Assembly (NCBI GenBank): GCA_033060915.1
Contig: CM065388.1
Span: forward strand, 28,601,001 to 28,665,000
Direction of reading: 5' to 3'
DNA from: Euryodendron excelsum
Lineage: Eukaryota; Streptophyta; Magnoliopsida; Ericales; Pentaphylacaceae
DNA: 64,000 nucleotides
Positions 1 through 11,192 of the stretch are shown piece by piece (the stretch's first letter is position 1; each line of letters starts with the position of its first letter). Below the pieces are notes generated by a model. That model saw only the letters and a program-made list of their open reading frames with translations. It was not told the origin of the DNA and did not search any database. The position numbers and the translations under genes were made by a program.

Positions 1-297
1 GTCTCCCAAGTCGGCATCCGTCTACCTATGTCTGGAGGAAGCTCTCCCATAACCGGTCACCTGATCCCCAAGGCCCGGTACCTCCTCCTTAGCACCAATC
101 TCCTTCGCAAAGGCCTGCTCAACCGGAGGAAAGGGGTCGACAGGCGGCCTACTCCCCTGTCCGCTCTGACTAGAAAAGGCCCGTCCGGTAGATCGTCAGC
201 TACCTCTAGATCGACTAGAACTGCCGGTGGAATCTGTCCGAGTCGCCTTCCCCGAGCGACGTCTCCTCTCAAAACCATCATCACCGGCTTCTGCCAT
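1..297 (-). pseudogene. Decayed antisense ORF in the internal region (N-terminal part)
   Basis: Read on the minus strand from ATG at 297-295, the frame starts MAEAGDDGFERRRR. It meets a stop after the S-R-G-S stretch, and the same frame then continues with SRPPVDPFPPVE and KEEVPGL. The sister internal region at 20382-20587 encodes the same pattern (SRPPVNPFPPVD, VDEVPGL) without the stop. The agreement supports a once-real protein that begins about 1.4 kb before the LTR and reads against the element. Some Tat-lineage elements carry an antisense ORF between pol and the 3' LTR; equating the two is my inference. I recognise no domain. Confidence 0.5.
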
Positions 298-1235
298 CCT
301 GAAAAGGTAAGCCAAGGTAAGAGGTGTTAATATGCCGTACGTGCAGATAGATAATAATAAAATAAAGTAAATAAATACTAAAAACAAACAATAAAAAAAA
401 GAAAAAGATTTCAAATTATAAGTCAAAATGAAATTTCTACACATTTTGATTTTCCAACTTTAAGTCAAATCTCAAGGGTTTTCTTTCTTTTTCCTTCAAA
501 AAGATCTTATTTCTAAACCTTTTCCAACTCTTTCCCTGAATTTCTAAAAATTTTGGCGGAGTTTTGTTTAAAAATGGTCCCTACTGCATCACATCAACAC
601 AAAACACAGACTGTGCACTTCATAACGTTACAATTACATAACATCAGCATTCGTACACACTTTTTAATTTTTTGAAATTTTCAAAACACATGTTTTATTC
701 TTCCAATAAATCAATGGCTTTCAAAAATGTTCTAAAATTCCTCAAAGACATTTCAAATGTTTTCTAAAATATTCCTACCTTTTTCAAAATTTTAAACTCT
801 AAAAATTTCATCAATTTTTTGAGTTTTCCCATTTTTCTAAATTTCTAAGTATTTTTTATTTTTCAAAAAGTAAAAAATTCACCAAACTTTCAAAAAATCA
901 CGAAACTTCACACGGTTGTTAAACACATTTTTCTAAGGCACATGGCATAAAAATCTAGCTAGAAAACCTAATGCCCAAGCCTGTCGGAACAAACTCCCAA
1001 TTCCTGCAGAAAATCATCTTCACATAATCACGTAAAACGAATCAAATTCAACCAAACAAGCACTAAAATGCAAAAATAACATCACCATAGTGTTCAAAAC
1101 ATATCAAAACATCAAATTCCATTGTTCACACAATTCAAACGAAATTTTATACATCAAAATCAATAAAAATTTGAAAACTCACTTTTTGGAGTTCTTCGGT
1201 GAAATCTTCTCTTCCGGGGACTTTTCTGGCGACGT

Positions 1236-1315
1236 GGTCTCCTTCCGGTAATTACCCGTGGTCTCCTTCCAGTAATTACCCGTGGTCTCCTTCCAGTAAT
1301 TACCCGTGGTCTCCA
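1236..1315 (+). repeat. 24-bp tandem repeat, about 3.3 units
   Basis: The unit is GGTCTCCTTCC(g/a)GTAATTACCCGT. Three full copies and a partial one are almost identical, so the expansion is recent relative to the flanks. Confidence 0.85.
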
Positions 1316-1433
1316 AGAAGTGCTCCTTCAAGGTTCAAGTCAGTTTCTCCACAAACACTCTCAATCTTTCACAAACTCTTCAAAATCCAATGGGTGTTTG
1401 AACAAGAAAATTTTCTGGTTTTGTTCCCAAGCC

Positions 1434-1493
1434 TGGCGCCACTAGTAGTGGCCCCAAGCCAACTTTCCCAAAGGCGCCACTCCTAGTGGCGTC
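1434..1493. repeat. Two GGCGCCACT palindromes in the internal region
   Basis: The inverted repeats at 1434-1453 and 1473-1493 are the type normally found in U3 just upstream of the TATA box. They lie about 38 bp apart, the same spacing as in the LTRs. No TATA box follows them here. Confidence 0.7.
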
Positions 1494-1676
1494 AGTTTCC
1501 AAATTTTGGGCAGCTTTGCCTTTTTTCCCGCCAAAACTCATTTTCGAAGGCCTTTTGGGCCCAATATCCATTTTCGAACCCTCGTTGTCAAGAAATTCCC
1601 AAAGTTTGTCCCTCCGACTGCCTCACGGTCAACATGAGACTCTTACTCTATCCTTTTCTGTCTTTGACAAGCAAAG

Positions 1677-1695
1677 ACAAAAAAAGAGGGGTAGT
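1677..1695 (+). other. Polypurine tract of the L1 element
   Basis: The purine run AAAAAAAGAGGGGTAG ends against the TGTAAGC start of L1, as expected for the plus-strand primer of reverse transcription. A hairpin (GTCTTTG / CAAAGAC) lies just upstream. This fixes the element's orientation as plus and makes L1 a 3' LTR. Confidence 0.8.
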
Positions 1696-1891
1696 TGTAA
1701 GCACCCCATTTTTGACCGCTCGGCAGTCTACGGTCCGTCCAGACTTGTACTCAAGTCAATATGGACATATCCTGAGTTAAATCAACTTTCCAGTCTAATC
1801 TTGTCTATCCATCGCTTCGCGAGCCCACCAGGCCCACATAAAAACAAAATGACCAAAATGCCCTTGTGGGCGTTGTTCGGTCCAATCCTGC

Positions 1892-2205
1892 AGGCGCGTC
1901 TTTCTAAAGACGGTAAGTCCCCTTTCCAATTCCAATAGGCACGTCTTTCCGAAGACGATAAGTCCCCTTTCCAAATTCCAATAGGCACGTCTTTTCGAAG
2001 ATGGTAAGTCCCCTTTCCAATTCCAAGCCAGGCACGTCTTTCCGAAGACAGTAAGTTCCCTTTCCAATTCCAAGCCAGGCACGTCTTTCTGAAGATGGTA
2101 AGTCCCCTTTCTAATTCCAAATTAGGCGTGTCTTTTCAAATGCTGTAAGTCCCCTTTTCAGTTCCAAATCAGGCACATCTTTTCGGAGATGGTAAGTCCC
2201 CTTTA
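1892..2205 (+). repeat. Accordion array in L1, about 7 units of 45-47 bp
   Basis: Each unit has the core GTCTTTC..AAGAC followed by GGTAAGTCCCCTTTCCAATTC. The core forms a short hairpin. Related arrays with different unit counts and lengths occur in L2, L6, L7 and L12. Confidence 0.85.
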
Positions 2206-3381
2206 AACTTGTTGACCGGGACGAGACCCCAAGTCCCCTAGATAGTAGAACGGTCCACCTTTGGCGCCTGCTAGCCTGCCAATGCAGAAATGTCTGTTTT
2301 GGCACGTCTTCCGTGAAAGTTGACTTCTCAGGCGCTAAGTCCCTTTAGCAGCTTCCCGAGATCAGGGAGTCTCGGGAATGATTGCGAACCACAGAGTAGC
2401 AGAAGCACTTGTAAACATCGCAACCATTAGAGTAGCGAAAATACTCACAAGTAGGTCAATATAGGGAATTGCCAACAAACCCCTGTGTCACGAGACCGCC
2501 GTCAGAGTGGCAGAAACACTCAAAACCCAGGTCAACACCAGTGCCTGCTAGTCCACTTCGGTGAAAAATGACCAAACTGCCCCTAGGGCCATTTTTCGAC
2601 ACATTGTCTCTCCCAGATTTTTCACACTCGAGGAATACACACACAAGCGGGAAAAACACTGTACTCTCTCGTTAGAACTCACCCTCTTAGAAGAATGAAT
2701 ACGACTAGGTTTAAATTGAAAATTAATTTGAATAAAAGGCTTTTGGAAAACATTTGAAGTCGCCACCTAACATGATTAAGGTGAGTTAGGTCACCTAAAA
2801 ACTAAGCACAATTCAAAAACTACACTTAGGGTTTTTGAAAACGATTTTGAAAATACTTCCTCAAGAGAGGGTTTTTAGGAAAGTAGGTTATTTGGCAACC
2901 TTTAGAAAACATTTAAACCTTTTTTGAAAATAAACTCCATTTTGGTATTTGAAAACAGTGATTCTAGGTTCGGAGGTTGGTTACGTGTAGGGAAGACGCA
3001 CTAAGCCATTACCCTACCCCGCCCTTGCGGTACCTACATGTCTATTTACCCTAGCTTCACCTGTGAGAGTCTTCAACTAACAAATGTTCAATCCTATCCA
3101 CTTTAGAAAAAGAATGTCTAAAAAGACCTGATGCATGATATGTAAGTGCAAAAAAAGAAAGTTGAAAATAGATTTGGAAAGAAATCGATTTGATTTAAAA
3201 AATAAATTTGAAAAAAATAAATTTGAAATTGGAAAGTTTTAGAAATTGGAGATAGAAATTTGGAATCAGAAAAATATATTATAGAATTGAAAACTTGAAG
3301 AAGATTGTAGAATTAGAGATTTGAAAGAAGTTGTAGAAATAGAAACTTGAAAAATGTTGTGACCGCACCCATGAGGGTTGC

Positions 3382-3433
3382 CTACGTATCCTTTTAGAGG
3401 AATCAGGTCAGTCGTAGTTCGGACAAGAGTCCG
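3382..3433 (-). other. Two-hairpin module in L2
   Basis: Read on the minus strand, hairpin 1 is CGGAC-TCTT-GTCCG. Hairpin 2 has an outer stem CTACG/CGTAG and an inner stem TCCT/AGGA. The stem sequences differ from those in L1, but pairing is kept. Confidence 0.6.
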
Positions 3434-3479
3434 ATAGAAGATAGTTGATTGGATTCGAAGAAGAGTTTGATTTGAACTT

Positions 3480-4990
3480 AGAGGATTGGAAATTGGAAAT
3501 TGGAATTGAAGGATTAGGAAATTAATTTGGAAAGATTGAGGTTTAGGAAACTTAGACTTAGGAAGATACGATTTAGGAAAGACTTGAGGTTTAAGAAAGA
3601 TTTGACTCGAATGTTTGACTTGGAAGATTAAAGAACGATTGGATTTAAGAAAAATTCGAATTTAGGAAAGTTTCAAAATAGGGAAGTTTCGAATTAGGAA
3701 AGTTTTCAAAATAGGAAAGTGTCATTTTAGGAAAGTTTCGAATTAGGAAAGTTTTGAAATAAGGAAAGCGTTTAATTTTCAGAAAGTTTTAATTTAGGAA
3801 AGTTTCTGTTTTTGGAAAGTTTTGAATTTGGAAAGATTTGAAGTTTAGGATAGTTTAGAATTTTAGGAAGATTCAAAGTTTGAGTTTTAGAAATTCTTGA
3901 AATTAGGAAAGGTTTTGAGTTTAAGAAAAGTTTGAAAACTTAGATTTGGAAAGTTAAGATTTGGAAAGGGATGGAATTAAGAAAGGCTTGAAAGCTTAAC
4001 ATTTAAGGAAAGATTTAAAAGTTTAAGTTTAAAAAACTTAAGGTTTAGGAAAATACTAGATTAGGAAGGAGTTGAATTAGGAAAAATTTAGGTTTGAAAT
4101 GATTGAGATTCCTATTTTCTAAAAAAAGAGATTGAATTTTATTTCTAAAAGATGTGTTTTGATTTTGTTTCCAAAAGGGGAGATTGGATTTGGTTTCCTA
4201 AAGGGAAGATTGGATTTGGCATGAATTTGGAAAGATGGAGTTTTGGAAATTCTAGTTTTGGGAAGACTATAGTTTCAATGTAGAAAAGAGGTTTTGGAAA
4301 TATACATAGTTTTGAAGTAGAAAACAACAGCTTTTGGGAACTTAGGTTTTGAAGCCAAATAAGGGATTGGAAATCATGTTTTTGGGAAAGAAAATTAGGG
4401 TTTCCTAATTGTTGGCTCTAAGGTTTAACTTGGACTCTAGGGAAAGAGTTTTTGGAAAGTGAATTTTTTTGAAAGAGGGATTTTTGGAAGGAAATCCTGG
4501 AAAGGAGTTTCTAGAAAGTAAATTTTGAAAAGAGAGAGTTTTTGGAAAAGAAATCCTAGTGAGGAGTTTCTAGAAAGTAAATTTTGAAAAGAGAGTTTTT
4601 GGAAAAGAAATCCTAGTGAGGAGTTTTTAGAAAGTGAATTTTGAAAAGAGATATTTAGGAAGGAAACGTAAAGAGCGTCTTTGTAAAGTGAACTTTGAAG
4701 AAAACATTTTTGGAAGGGAGCTTGTAGGAAAGACGTTTTCGGAAAGAGATTGTTGAAAAGGAGTTTGGAGGGGGTTTTCTAAGAAGGAAACCTAGGGAGT
4801 GTTTTTAGGAAAGGAATTTTAAAGAAAGTGTTTTGGAAAGGAGTTGAAAAGGAAGTTTTGAAAATAGATTTTTGGAGGGAGTTTTTTGGAAGACAATTTT
4901 GGAAAGGAATTTGAAGGAGATTGGAGAGAGTTTTTGGAAAGTATGTTGAAAAAGAGGCTTTTAGGAGGAGATTTTTGAGAAGAGATTTTA
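3480..4990 (-). repeat. Strand-asymmetric purine-rich tract in L2
   Basis: About 1.5 kb of degenerate short units such as GGAAAGTTTCGAATTA, almost lacking C on the plus strand. The same tract appears as TTTCCTAAATTCGAAAC in plus-oriented L1 and L5. ORFs across it are compositional artefacts. Confidence 0.75.
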
Positions 4991-5850
4991 GAATGTATAT
5001 AAAATATCTCACTTTCCTAAAGCGATTCTAACCATAAGAGGGCTAGAATCACTTTAGGATAGTGGTTTTGAAAGTAACAAGATTTGAAAATATGGACCAC
5101 GAAAGTCACTTTAAATGTAACACTTTCCTAAAGCAACCCTAGCCATGGAAAGGCTAGAATCACCCTAGGATTGTGATTTTGAAAACAAATTTTGGAAAAG
5201 AAGATTTTGATACAATTTTGAAAACAATGTTAATGCAAGTTTTGAAAATGAGTTTGAAAACGATTTTGGAGAGATGCAAGATCATGATATGCACAATGCA
5301 AATTTGCAGTCGTGAATGTACAAGGTTAAGGCTTCACCACATAATCAAGGGGGGCCGAATCTATGTGGTCTCTGGTTAGACTAAAAGAAAGCCCCCGACA
5401 CGGTGACTCTCCAATAGCCTAATCTTACACATGGACAGGGAATCCCCTTGTTTCAAGCATGCAAAGAAGGGGGGGGGCAAGAAGATAGGGGATTAAAATA
5501 GAAGAAAACCCAAGTGGGTTAGGAGAGAGAAGAGAGAGGGGGAAGTGAAGAAACTTAAAGAGAAAGCCTACCTTGTCTTGCTTATTTCACTTTACTTTGC
5601 GCACCTTGCTTTTTTTCGGTCTTCGCTTCACTTTAGTCTTGATCATCGAGAACTCTTCTTCAATCTTGGGGAGCTTCGAGTTACAACACTTCAAGTCTTC
5701 AATGGAAGATTGAGGCTAGTGTATAGGTGTGTAGGAGTGTGTATGAGTGTATAGGAGGCTAGGGTTTAAGGAGGCTATGAGCTCTGTATATCGATTATTA
5801 GGGTTTTCAAACTAAGTTTGCAGACCTCTTTCATGCTGGAGGAGGCTCTG

Positions 5851-5858
5851 TATTTATA
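5851..5858 (-). promoter_or_regulatory. TATA box of L2
   Basis: TATAAATA on the minus strand, followed by the conserved CAGAGCCTCC. It lies directly downstream of the palindrome array, as in all other U3 regions here. Confidence 0.7.
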
Positions 5859-5872
5859 GAGATGGGATAGAC

Positions 5873-5972
5873 CTAGCGCCTATTGTAGTGGCGTCAAGGC
5901 AAATTTCCTCTTGGCGCCACTAGGAGTGGCGCCAGGCCATTTTTTGGCTTGGCGCCATTAGTAGTGGCGTCG
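5873..5972 (-). promoter_or_regulatory. Three U3 palindromes in L2
   Basis: GGCGCCACT (5913-5921) and AGTGGCGCC (5925-5933) form a perfect inverted repeat. Weaker copies sit at 5874-5894 and 5951-5971, so centres are about 38 bp apart. The array ends about 15 bp from the TATA box. Confidence 0.75.
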
Positions 5973-6209
5973 GCAATTTAGGAAAGTTCATTAAGTCGGC
6001 AAGCAATGTATCTTGAGAAGATTTGGGCACCTATACTAGTGACTACCATGCAATTTTTAGCCTGGCTTCACTAGGAGTGACTCCGGAAAGCCCGGGAAGG
6101 ACTTAAGGGATCGGGAATGGCCCGAAAGGCCGAAAAAAGATAGGAACACTTAAAATAGTGTCCCAAAGGTAGTGGATTTGAAAAAAGATGACAAGATTTG
6201 TCAGAAGGG

Positions 6210-6710
6210 TTGACCGGGCCATTAGGGGCAAAGCGGTCAACTGGATCAAAAAGCTGCTGGGATGGACTCAGAATGTCCCAGAAGAAGACTTGAGATTTAG
6301 AAACATTATTTAGAATGTTCCCAAAGGCTACCGGTTTGATACCCAGAGCTGGTGTGGTCAGAAAAGGCGACCGGCCCACCAGGGGTAAAACAGTCATTTT
6401 GCATAGAATTTATCGGAACTGACTTGGAATGATCCGGAAAGATAATGGAAGGTTGAGAATGCTATAAAAAGCATCCTCGGGAGATTACCGATTTGATATC
6501 CAGAGTCGGTGTGGTCAGAAAAGGAGACCGGCCCACTAAGGGTAAAACGGTCATTTTGCACCGGGTTCACCGGAACTGACTCGGAATGATCCGAAAAGAT
6601 AAAGGAATGTTGAGAATGCTATAAAAATTATTCTTGGGAGGTTACCTGTTTGATACCCAGAGCCGGTGTGGTCCCGGGGTGTTCGGATGCCTAGGGGCAA
6701 AATGGACATC
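6210..6710 (-). repeat. U3 repeats of about 155 bp in L2, 3-4 units
   Basis: The marker AGGGGCAAAACGGTC recurs near 6226, 6380, 6538 and 6691. Each unit also carries a copy of GGTTTGATACCCAGAGC or a variant. L6 and L12 have the same period. Confidence 0.75.
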
Positions 6711-7221
6711 TTGATCGGAAAGTCTTAGAATTGGCCTGAAACTGACTAGAAGGCACCTATTCATGCCGGGTTGACTTTAAGACAATCTTGGAAAGGGTGG
6801 ACTTACCATTCTGAGGACTCAGGTGTGTTATTGAGAAACGTGCCAAAAAATGGCCCTAGGGACAGTTTGCCCATTTTTCACCAAAATGGACTAGCAAGCA
6901 CTGGTGTTGACCTGGGTTTTGAGTGTTTCTGCCGCTCTGACAGCGGGCTCATGATGTAGGGGTTGGTTGGCAATTCCCTATATCGACCTGCTTGCGAGTA
7001 TTTTTGTTACTCTGACAGTTGCAATGTTTACGAATACTTTCGCTACTCTGACGGTTCGCGATCATTCCCAAGACTGCCTGATCTCGGGAAGCTGCTAAAG
7101 GGACTTAGCACCTGAGAACTCAACTTTCTCAGAAGGCGTGCTGAAACAGACATTTCTTCATTGGCAGGCTAGCAGGCGCCAAAGATAGACCGTTCTACCA
7201 TCTAGGGGACTTGGGGTCTCG

Positions 7222-7709
7222 TCCCGATCGACAGGTTAAAAGGGGACTTACTGTCTTCAGAAAGATGCGCCTGATAGAATATGGAAAGGGGACTTATCGT
7301 CTTCAAAAAGACGTGCCTGATGGAATTAGAAAGGGGACTTACCATCTTCAGAAAGACGTGCCTGATTTAGAATTGGAAAGGAGACTTACCGTCTTTGAAA
7401 AGACACGCCTGATATGGAATTAGAAAAGGGACTTACCATCTTCGAAAAGACGCGCCTGATTTGGAATTGGAAAGGGGACTTACCGTCTTTGGAGAGACGC
7501 GCCTAATGGAGTTGGAAAGGGGACTTATCGTCTTCGGAAAGACGTGCCTGATTTAAAATTGGAAAGGGGACTTACTATCTTCGAAAAGACGCGCCTAACT
7601 TGGAATTTGAAAGGGGACTTACCGTATTCGAAAAGACGTGCCTGATTTAGAATTGAAAGTGGACTTATCATCTTCAGAAAGACACGCCTGATTTGGGATT
7701 AGAAAGGAC
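7222..7709 (-). repeat. Accordion array in L2, 10 units of about 45-47 bp
   Basis: The unit is AGGGGACTTACCGTCTTCGA followed by AAAGACGCGCCTGATTTGG. Each has a hairpin core GTCTT/AAGAC. This is the longest array of its class in the window. Confidence 0.85.
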
Positions 7710-8019
7710 AATGTCCCTAAGGGCATTTTGATCATTTTGCCTCTATTTGGGCCTAGTGGGCCCGCGAGGTTATGGATAGACGAAATTAAACTTAGAGAGT
7801 TAACTCTGATTGGTATTCGTCCATATTGACTTGAGTACAAGTCTGGACGGACCGTAGACTGCCGAGCAATAAAAAATGGGGTGCTTACACACGTTTCTCG
7901 AGATAATACCTAAGTCTTCAGAACGATAGGTCCACCCTTCCAAGATTGTCTTGAAAGCAATCCAGCATGATTAGGTGCCTTCTAGTTCGTTTTCGGGCCA
8001 ATTTTGAGACTTTCCGGTC

Positions 8020-8350
8020 AAGATGACCATTTTACCCCTGGGCATCCGAACGCCCCGGGGACCACACCGGCTCTGGGTATCAAATCGGTAATCTCCCGAG
8101 AATGCTTCTTATAGTATTCCCGACCTTCCTTTATTTTTCCGGATCATTCCGAGTAAGTTTCGATAAATCCGGTGCAAAATGACCGTTTTGCCCCTAGTGG
8201 GCTGGTCGCCTTTTTTGACCACACCGACTTTGAGTTTCAAGCCGGTAGCCTTTGGGAACATTCTAAATAATGTATCCAAATCTCAAGTCTTCTTTCGGGA
8301 GGTTTTGAGTCCGTCTCGACAGCTTTCCGGCCTAATTGACCGTTTTGCCC
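8020..8350 (+). repeat. U3 repeats of about 155 bp in L1, 3 units
   Basis: GACCATTTTACCCC and GACCGTTTTGCCCC markers recur near 8030, 8187 and 8340. This is the plus-strand counterpart of the L2 repeats. Confidence 0.7.
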
Positions 8351-8603
8351 CTAATGGCTCGGTCAATTCGTCTGACAAATTTTGTCACCCTTTTTCAAAT
8401 CTACTACCTCCAGGACACTATTTTAAGTGTTCCTGTCCTTTTCTAGTCTTTCGGGCCATTCTAGGCTCCTTAAATCCTTTCCAAACCCTTCAGAATCACT
8501 CCTAGTGAAGCCAGGCTAAAAATTGCATGGTAGTCATTAGTACAGGCAACCAAATCTTCCCAAAATATGTTGCTTACCGACCTTAAAACTTTCCTAACTG
8601 GCT

Positions 8604-8664
8604 GGTGCCACTAGTACTGGTGCCAATGTAAACTTTGGCCTAGCGCCACTGCAACAGGTGCCAG
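8604..8664 (+). promoter_or_regulatory. Two U3 palindromes in L1
   Basis: Degenerate inverted repeats at 8604-8624 (GGTGCCACT and its mirror) and 8641-8664 lie about 38 bp apart, just upstream of the TATA box. Confidence 0.65.
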
Positions 8665-8678
8665 GTCATTCCCTTGTC

Positions 8679-8686
8679 TATAAATA
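8679..8686 (+). promoter_or_regulatory. TATA box of L1
   Basis: TATAAATA followed by CAGAGCCTCC. A transcription start about 25-35 bp downstream is expected. Confidence 0.7.
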
Positions 8687-9559
8687 CAGAGCCTCCTCCA
8701 GCGTGAAAAAGGTCCTCCAACTCAGTGTAAAAACCCTATTATTCGATACACAGAGCTCGTAGCCACTCTAAACCCTAGTCTCCTTAGGTTTTCCAAACCC
8801 TAGCCTCCATACACTAACCTTAGCCTCCTATACACTCACATATACATCTATACACTCATACACTAGCCTCTAAAGCCTCCTTTAAAGACTTGAAGTGCTG
8901 CAATCTGAAGTTTTGAAGATTGAGGACAAACTCTTCAAGATTGAAGTGAAGATCGAAGCAAGACAAGCAAAGCAAAGCGCGCAAAGCTAAGCAAAATAAA
9001 GAAGACACAAGGTAGGCTTTTAAGTTTATGAATCTTCCCCCTCTCTTCTCTCTCCTAACCCACTTAGGTTTTCTTCTATTTTAATCCCCCATCTTCTTCC
9101 CCCTCTTCTTGTATGCTTGAAACACGAGAATTCTCGGTCCATGTGTAGGATTAGGCTATTGGAGAGTCACTGTGTCGGGGGCTTTCTTTTATTCTAATCG
9201 GAGACCACATGGGTTCAGCCCCCTTGATTATGTGGTGAAGCTTTTAACCTTGTATGTTCACGACCCCAATTTGCATTGTGCTTATCATAATCTTGCATTC
9301 CTCTAAAGTTTGTTTTAAACTTGTTGTCAAAGCTTGCATTAAACTTGTTTTCAAAAACTTATATTAAATCTTCTTTTTCAAAACTTATTTTCAAAATCAC
9401 AATCCTATGGTGATTCTAGCCTTTTCATGGCTAGGGTTACTTTAGAAAGGTATTATATTTAAAGTGACCAATATAGTCCATATTTTCAAATCCTTGTTGT
9501 GTTCAAAACCACTTTCTTAAAGTGGTTCTAACCTTCTTATGGTTAGAATCGCTTTAGGA

Positions 9560-11060
9560 AAATGAGATATTTTGTATACTTTCTAAAACTCTCTTTTCAA
9601 ATCTCTCCTTCTAAAAACCTGTCTTTCAACATACTTTTTAAAAATTCTCTCCAATCTCTTTCTTCAAATTCCTTTCCAAAATTGTTTTCCAAAAACTCCT
9701 TCCAAAAAATCTATTTTCAAAATTTCCTTTTCAACTTCTTTCCAAAACACTCTCTTCAAATTCCTTTCCTAAAAACACTCCCTAGGTTTCCTTCTTAGAA
9801 AACTCTCTCCAATCTCTCTTCCAAAATTGTTTTTCAAAAACTTCTTTCCGACAATCTCTTTCCAAAAACATCTTTCCTAAAAGCTCCTTTCCAAAAACGC
9901 TTTCCTCAAAGTTCACTATCCAAAGACGCTCCTTACGTTTCCTTCCTAAACAACTCTTCCGAAAAATCTTTTTCTAAAATCTCCCCACTAGGATTTCTTT
10001 CCAAAAACTCTCTTTTCAAAATTCACTTTTTAGAAACTCCTCTCTATGATTTCCTTCCAAAAAATCTCCCTTTCTAAAAACTCACTTTCCAAAAATTCTT
10101 TCCTTAGAGCCCAAGTCAAGCCCTAGAACCCATGATTAAGAAACCCTAATTTTCTTGCCCAAAAACATGATTTCCGATCCCTTATTTTGGCTTCAAAACC
10201 TTGGTTTCCAAAACCTCTTGTTTTCTACATCAAAAATCTTAAGTTTCCAAAAACCTCGCTTCTATGTCAAAACTATAGTATTCCAAATCTAGTGTTTCTA
10301 AAATTCCCTTTCCAAATCCATGTCAAATCCAATCTTCCCTTTAGGAGACCAAATCCAATCTCCCATTTAGGAAACTAGATCCTATCCTCCGTTTTTGGAA
10401 ACAAAATCAAAACACCTCTTTTAGAAATAAAATCCAATCCCTTGTTTTAGGAAATAGGAATCTCAATCCTTCCTAGTCTAAACCTTTCCTAATTCACTCT
10501 GTCCTAATTTCATACCTTCCTAAACCTTAGGTTTCCAAACTTTAAACTTTTAAATCTTTCCTTAAACTTTAAGCTTCCAAATCTCTCTTAGTTCTATACC
10601 TTTCCAAATCTCGACTTTCCAAATCTAAAACTTTCTTCAAAACTTTACTTTCAAAACTGCCCTATTTCGAAACATTCTAAATTCAAAATTTTCCAATTTC
10701 TAAACTTTCTTAAAACGAAACCTTTCCTATTTCAAAACCTTTCTTAAAATGAAACTTTCTTAATCTAAATCTTTCCTAAATCAAAACTTTCCTAATTCGA
10801 AATCCTTTCTAAATTCTAAACTTCCCTAATTCGAGACATTTTCTAATCCAAAACTTTCCTAAAACGAAACTTTCCTAAAATGAAACTTTCCTAATTCGAA
10901 CATTTCCTAAATCCAATCTTTCTTAAACTCTCGAGTCTTTCCTAAGTCTCATCTTTCTTAAGTCTAGGTTTCCTAAACCTCTATATTTCCAAATCAAATT
11001 TCAATTTTTTCAAATTCTAAATTCCAATTTCCAATCTTCTAAGTTCAAATCAAACTCCTT
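9560..11060 (+). repeat. Pyrimidine-rich tract in L1
   Basis: The same tract as 3480-4990 in the opposite orientation, made of CTTTCCTAAATTCGAAAC-like units. Confidence 0.7.
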
Positions 11061-11103
11061 ATTCCAATCAAACTCTTTTTGAATCCAATCTTCTATTTTC
11101 TAT

Positions 11104-11155
11104 CAGACTCTTGTCTGAACTACGACTGACCTAATTTCTCAAAAAGGATACGTAG
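11104..11155 (+). other. Two-hairpin module in L1, first copy
   Basis: Hairpin 1 is CAGAC-TCTT-GTCTG (11104-11117). Hairpin 2 has an outer stem CTACG (11120-11124) with CGTAG (11151-11155). GCAACCCTCATGGGTGCGGTC follows in pieces, as in other copies. Confidence 0.65.
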
Positions 11156-11192
11156 GCAACCCTCATGGGTGCGGTCACAATCTATTTTCTAT

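Larger units (their letters stand above)
1..1695 (+). mobile_element. Internal 3' region of a giant-LTR retrotransposon (type A)
   Basis: This is the non-coding internal domain just upstream of 3' LTR L1; the 5' part lies outside the window. Bases 1-297 hold the start of a decayed antisense ORF. Bases 300-1190 are AT-rich with many TTTTCAAAA-like runs and no usable frame. Bases 1236-1315 are a 24-bp repeat, and 1434-1493 hold two GGCGCC palindromes. The last 85 bases closely match 21657-21743, which sits in the same place before L5, so this is a conserved pre-LTR segment ending in a polypurine tract. Plus-strand ORFs here are low-complexity and not credible genes. Confidence 0.75.
2605..7889 (-). 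mobile_element. L2: solo LTR, type A, inside L1
   Basis: L2 is about 5.28 kb, starting TGTCTCTCCC and ending GGGGTGCTTACA on the plus strand. The flanks CACAT (2600-2604) and CACGT (7890-7894) form a 5-bp target-site duplication with one difference, a CpG-to-CpA change. Removing L2 and one duplicate rejoins L1 in a stretch that matches other copies (for example near 6840-6870 in reverse complement). There is no internal region, so this is a solo LTR left by recombination between two LTRs. Confidence 0.9.

Noticed and set aside
1486..1938. 150-residue open frame on the plus strand
   Set aside because: It crosses the border between the internal region and LTR L1 and matches no protein pattern; its downstream half is LTR sequence seen in other copies without an open frame.
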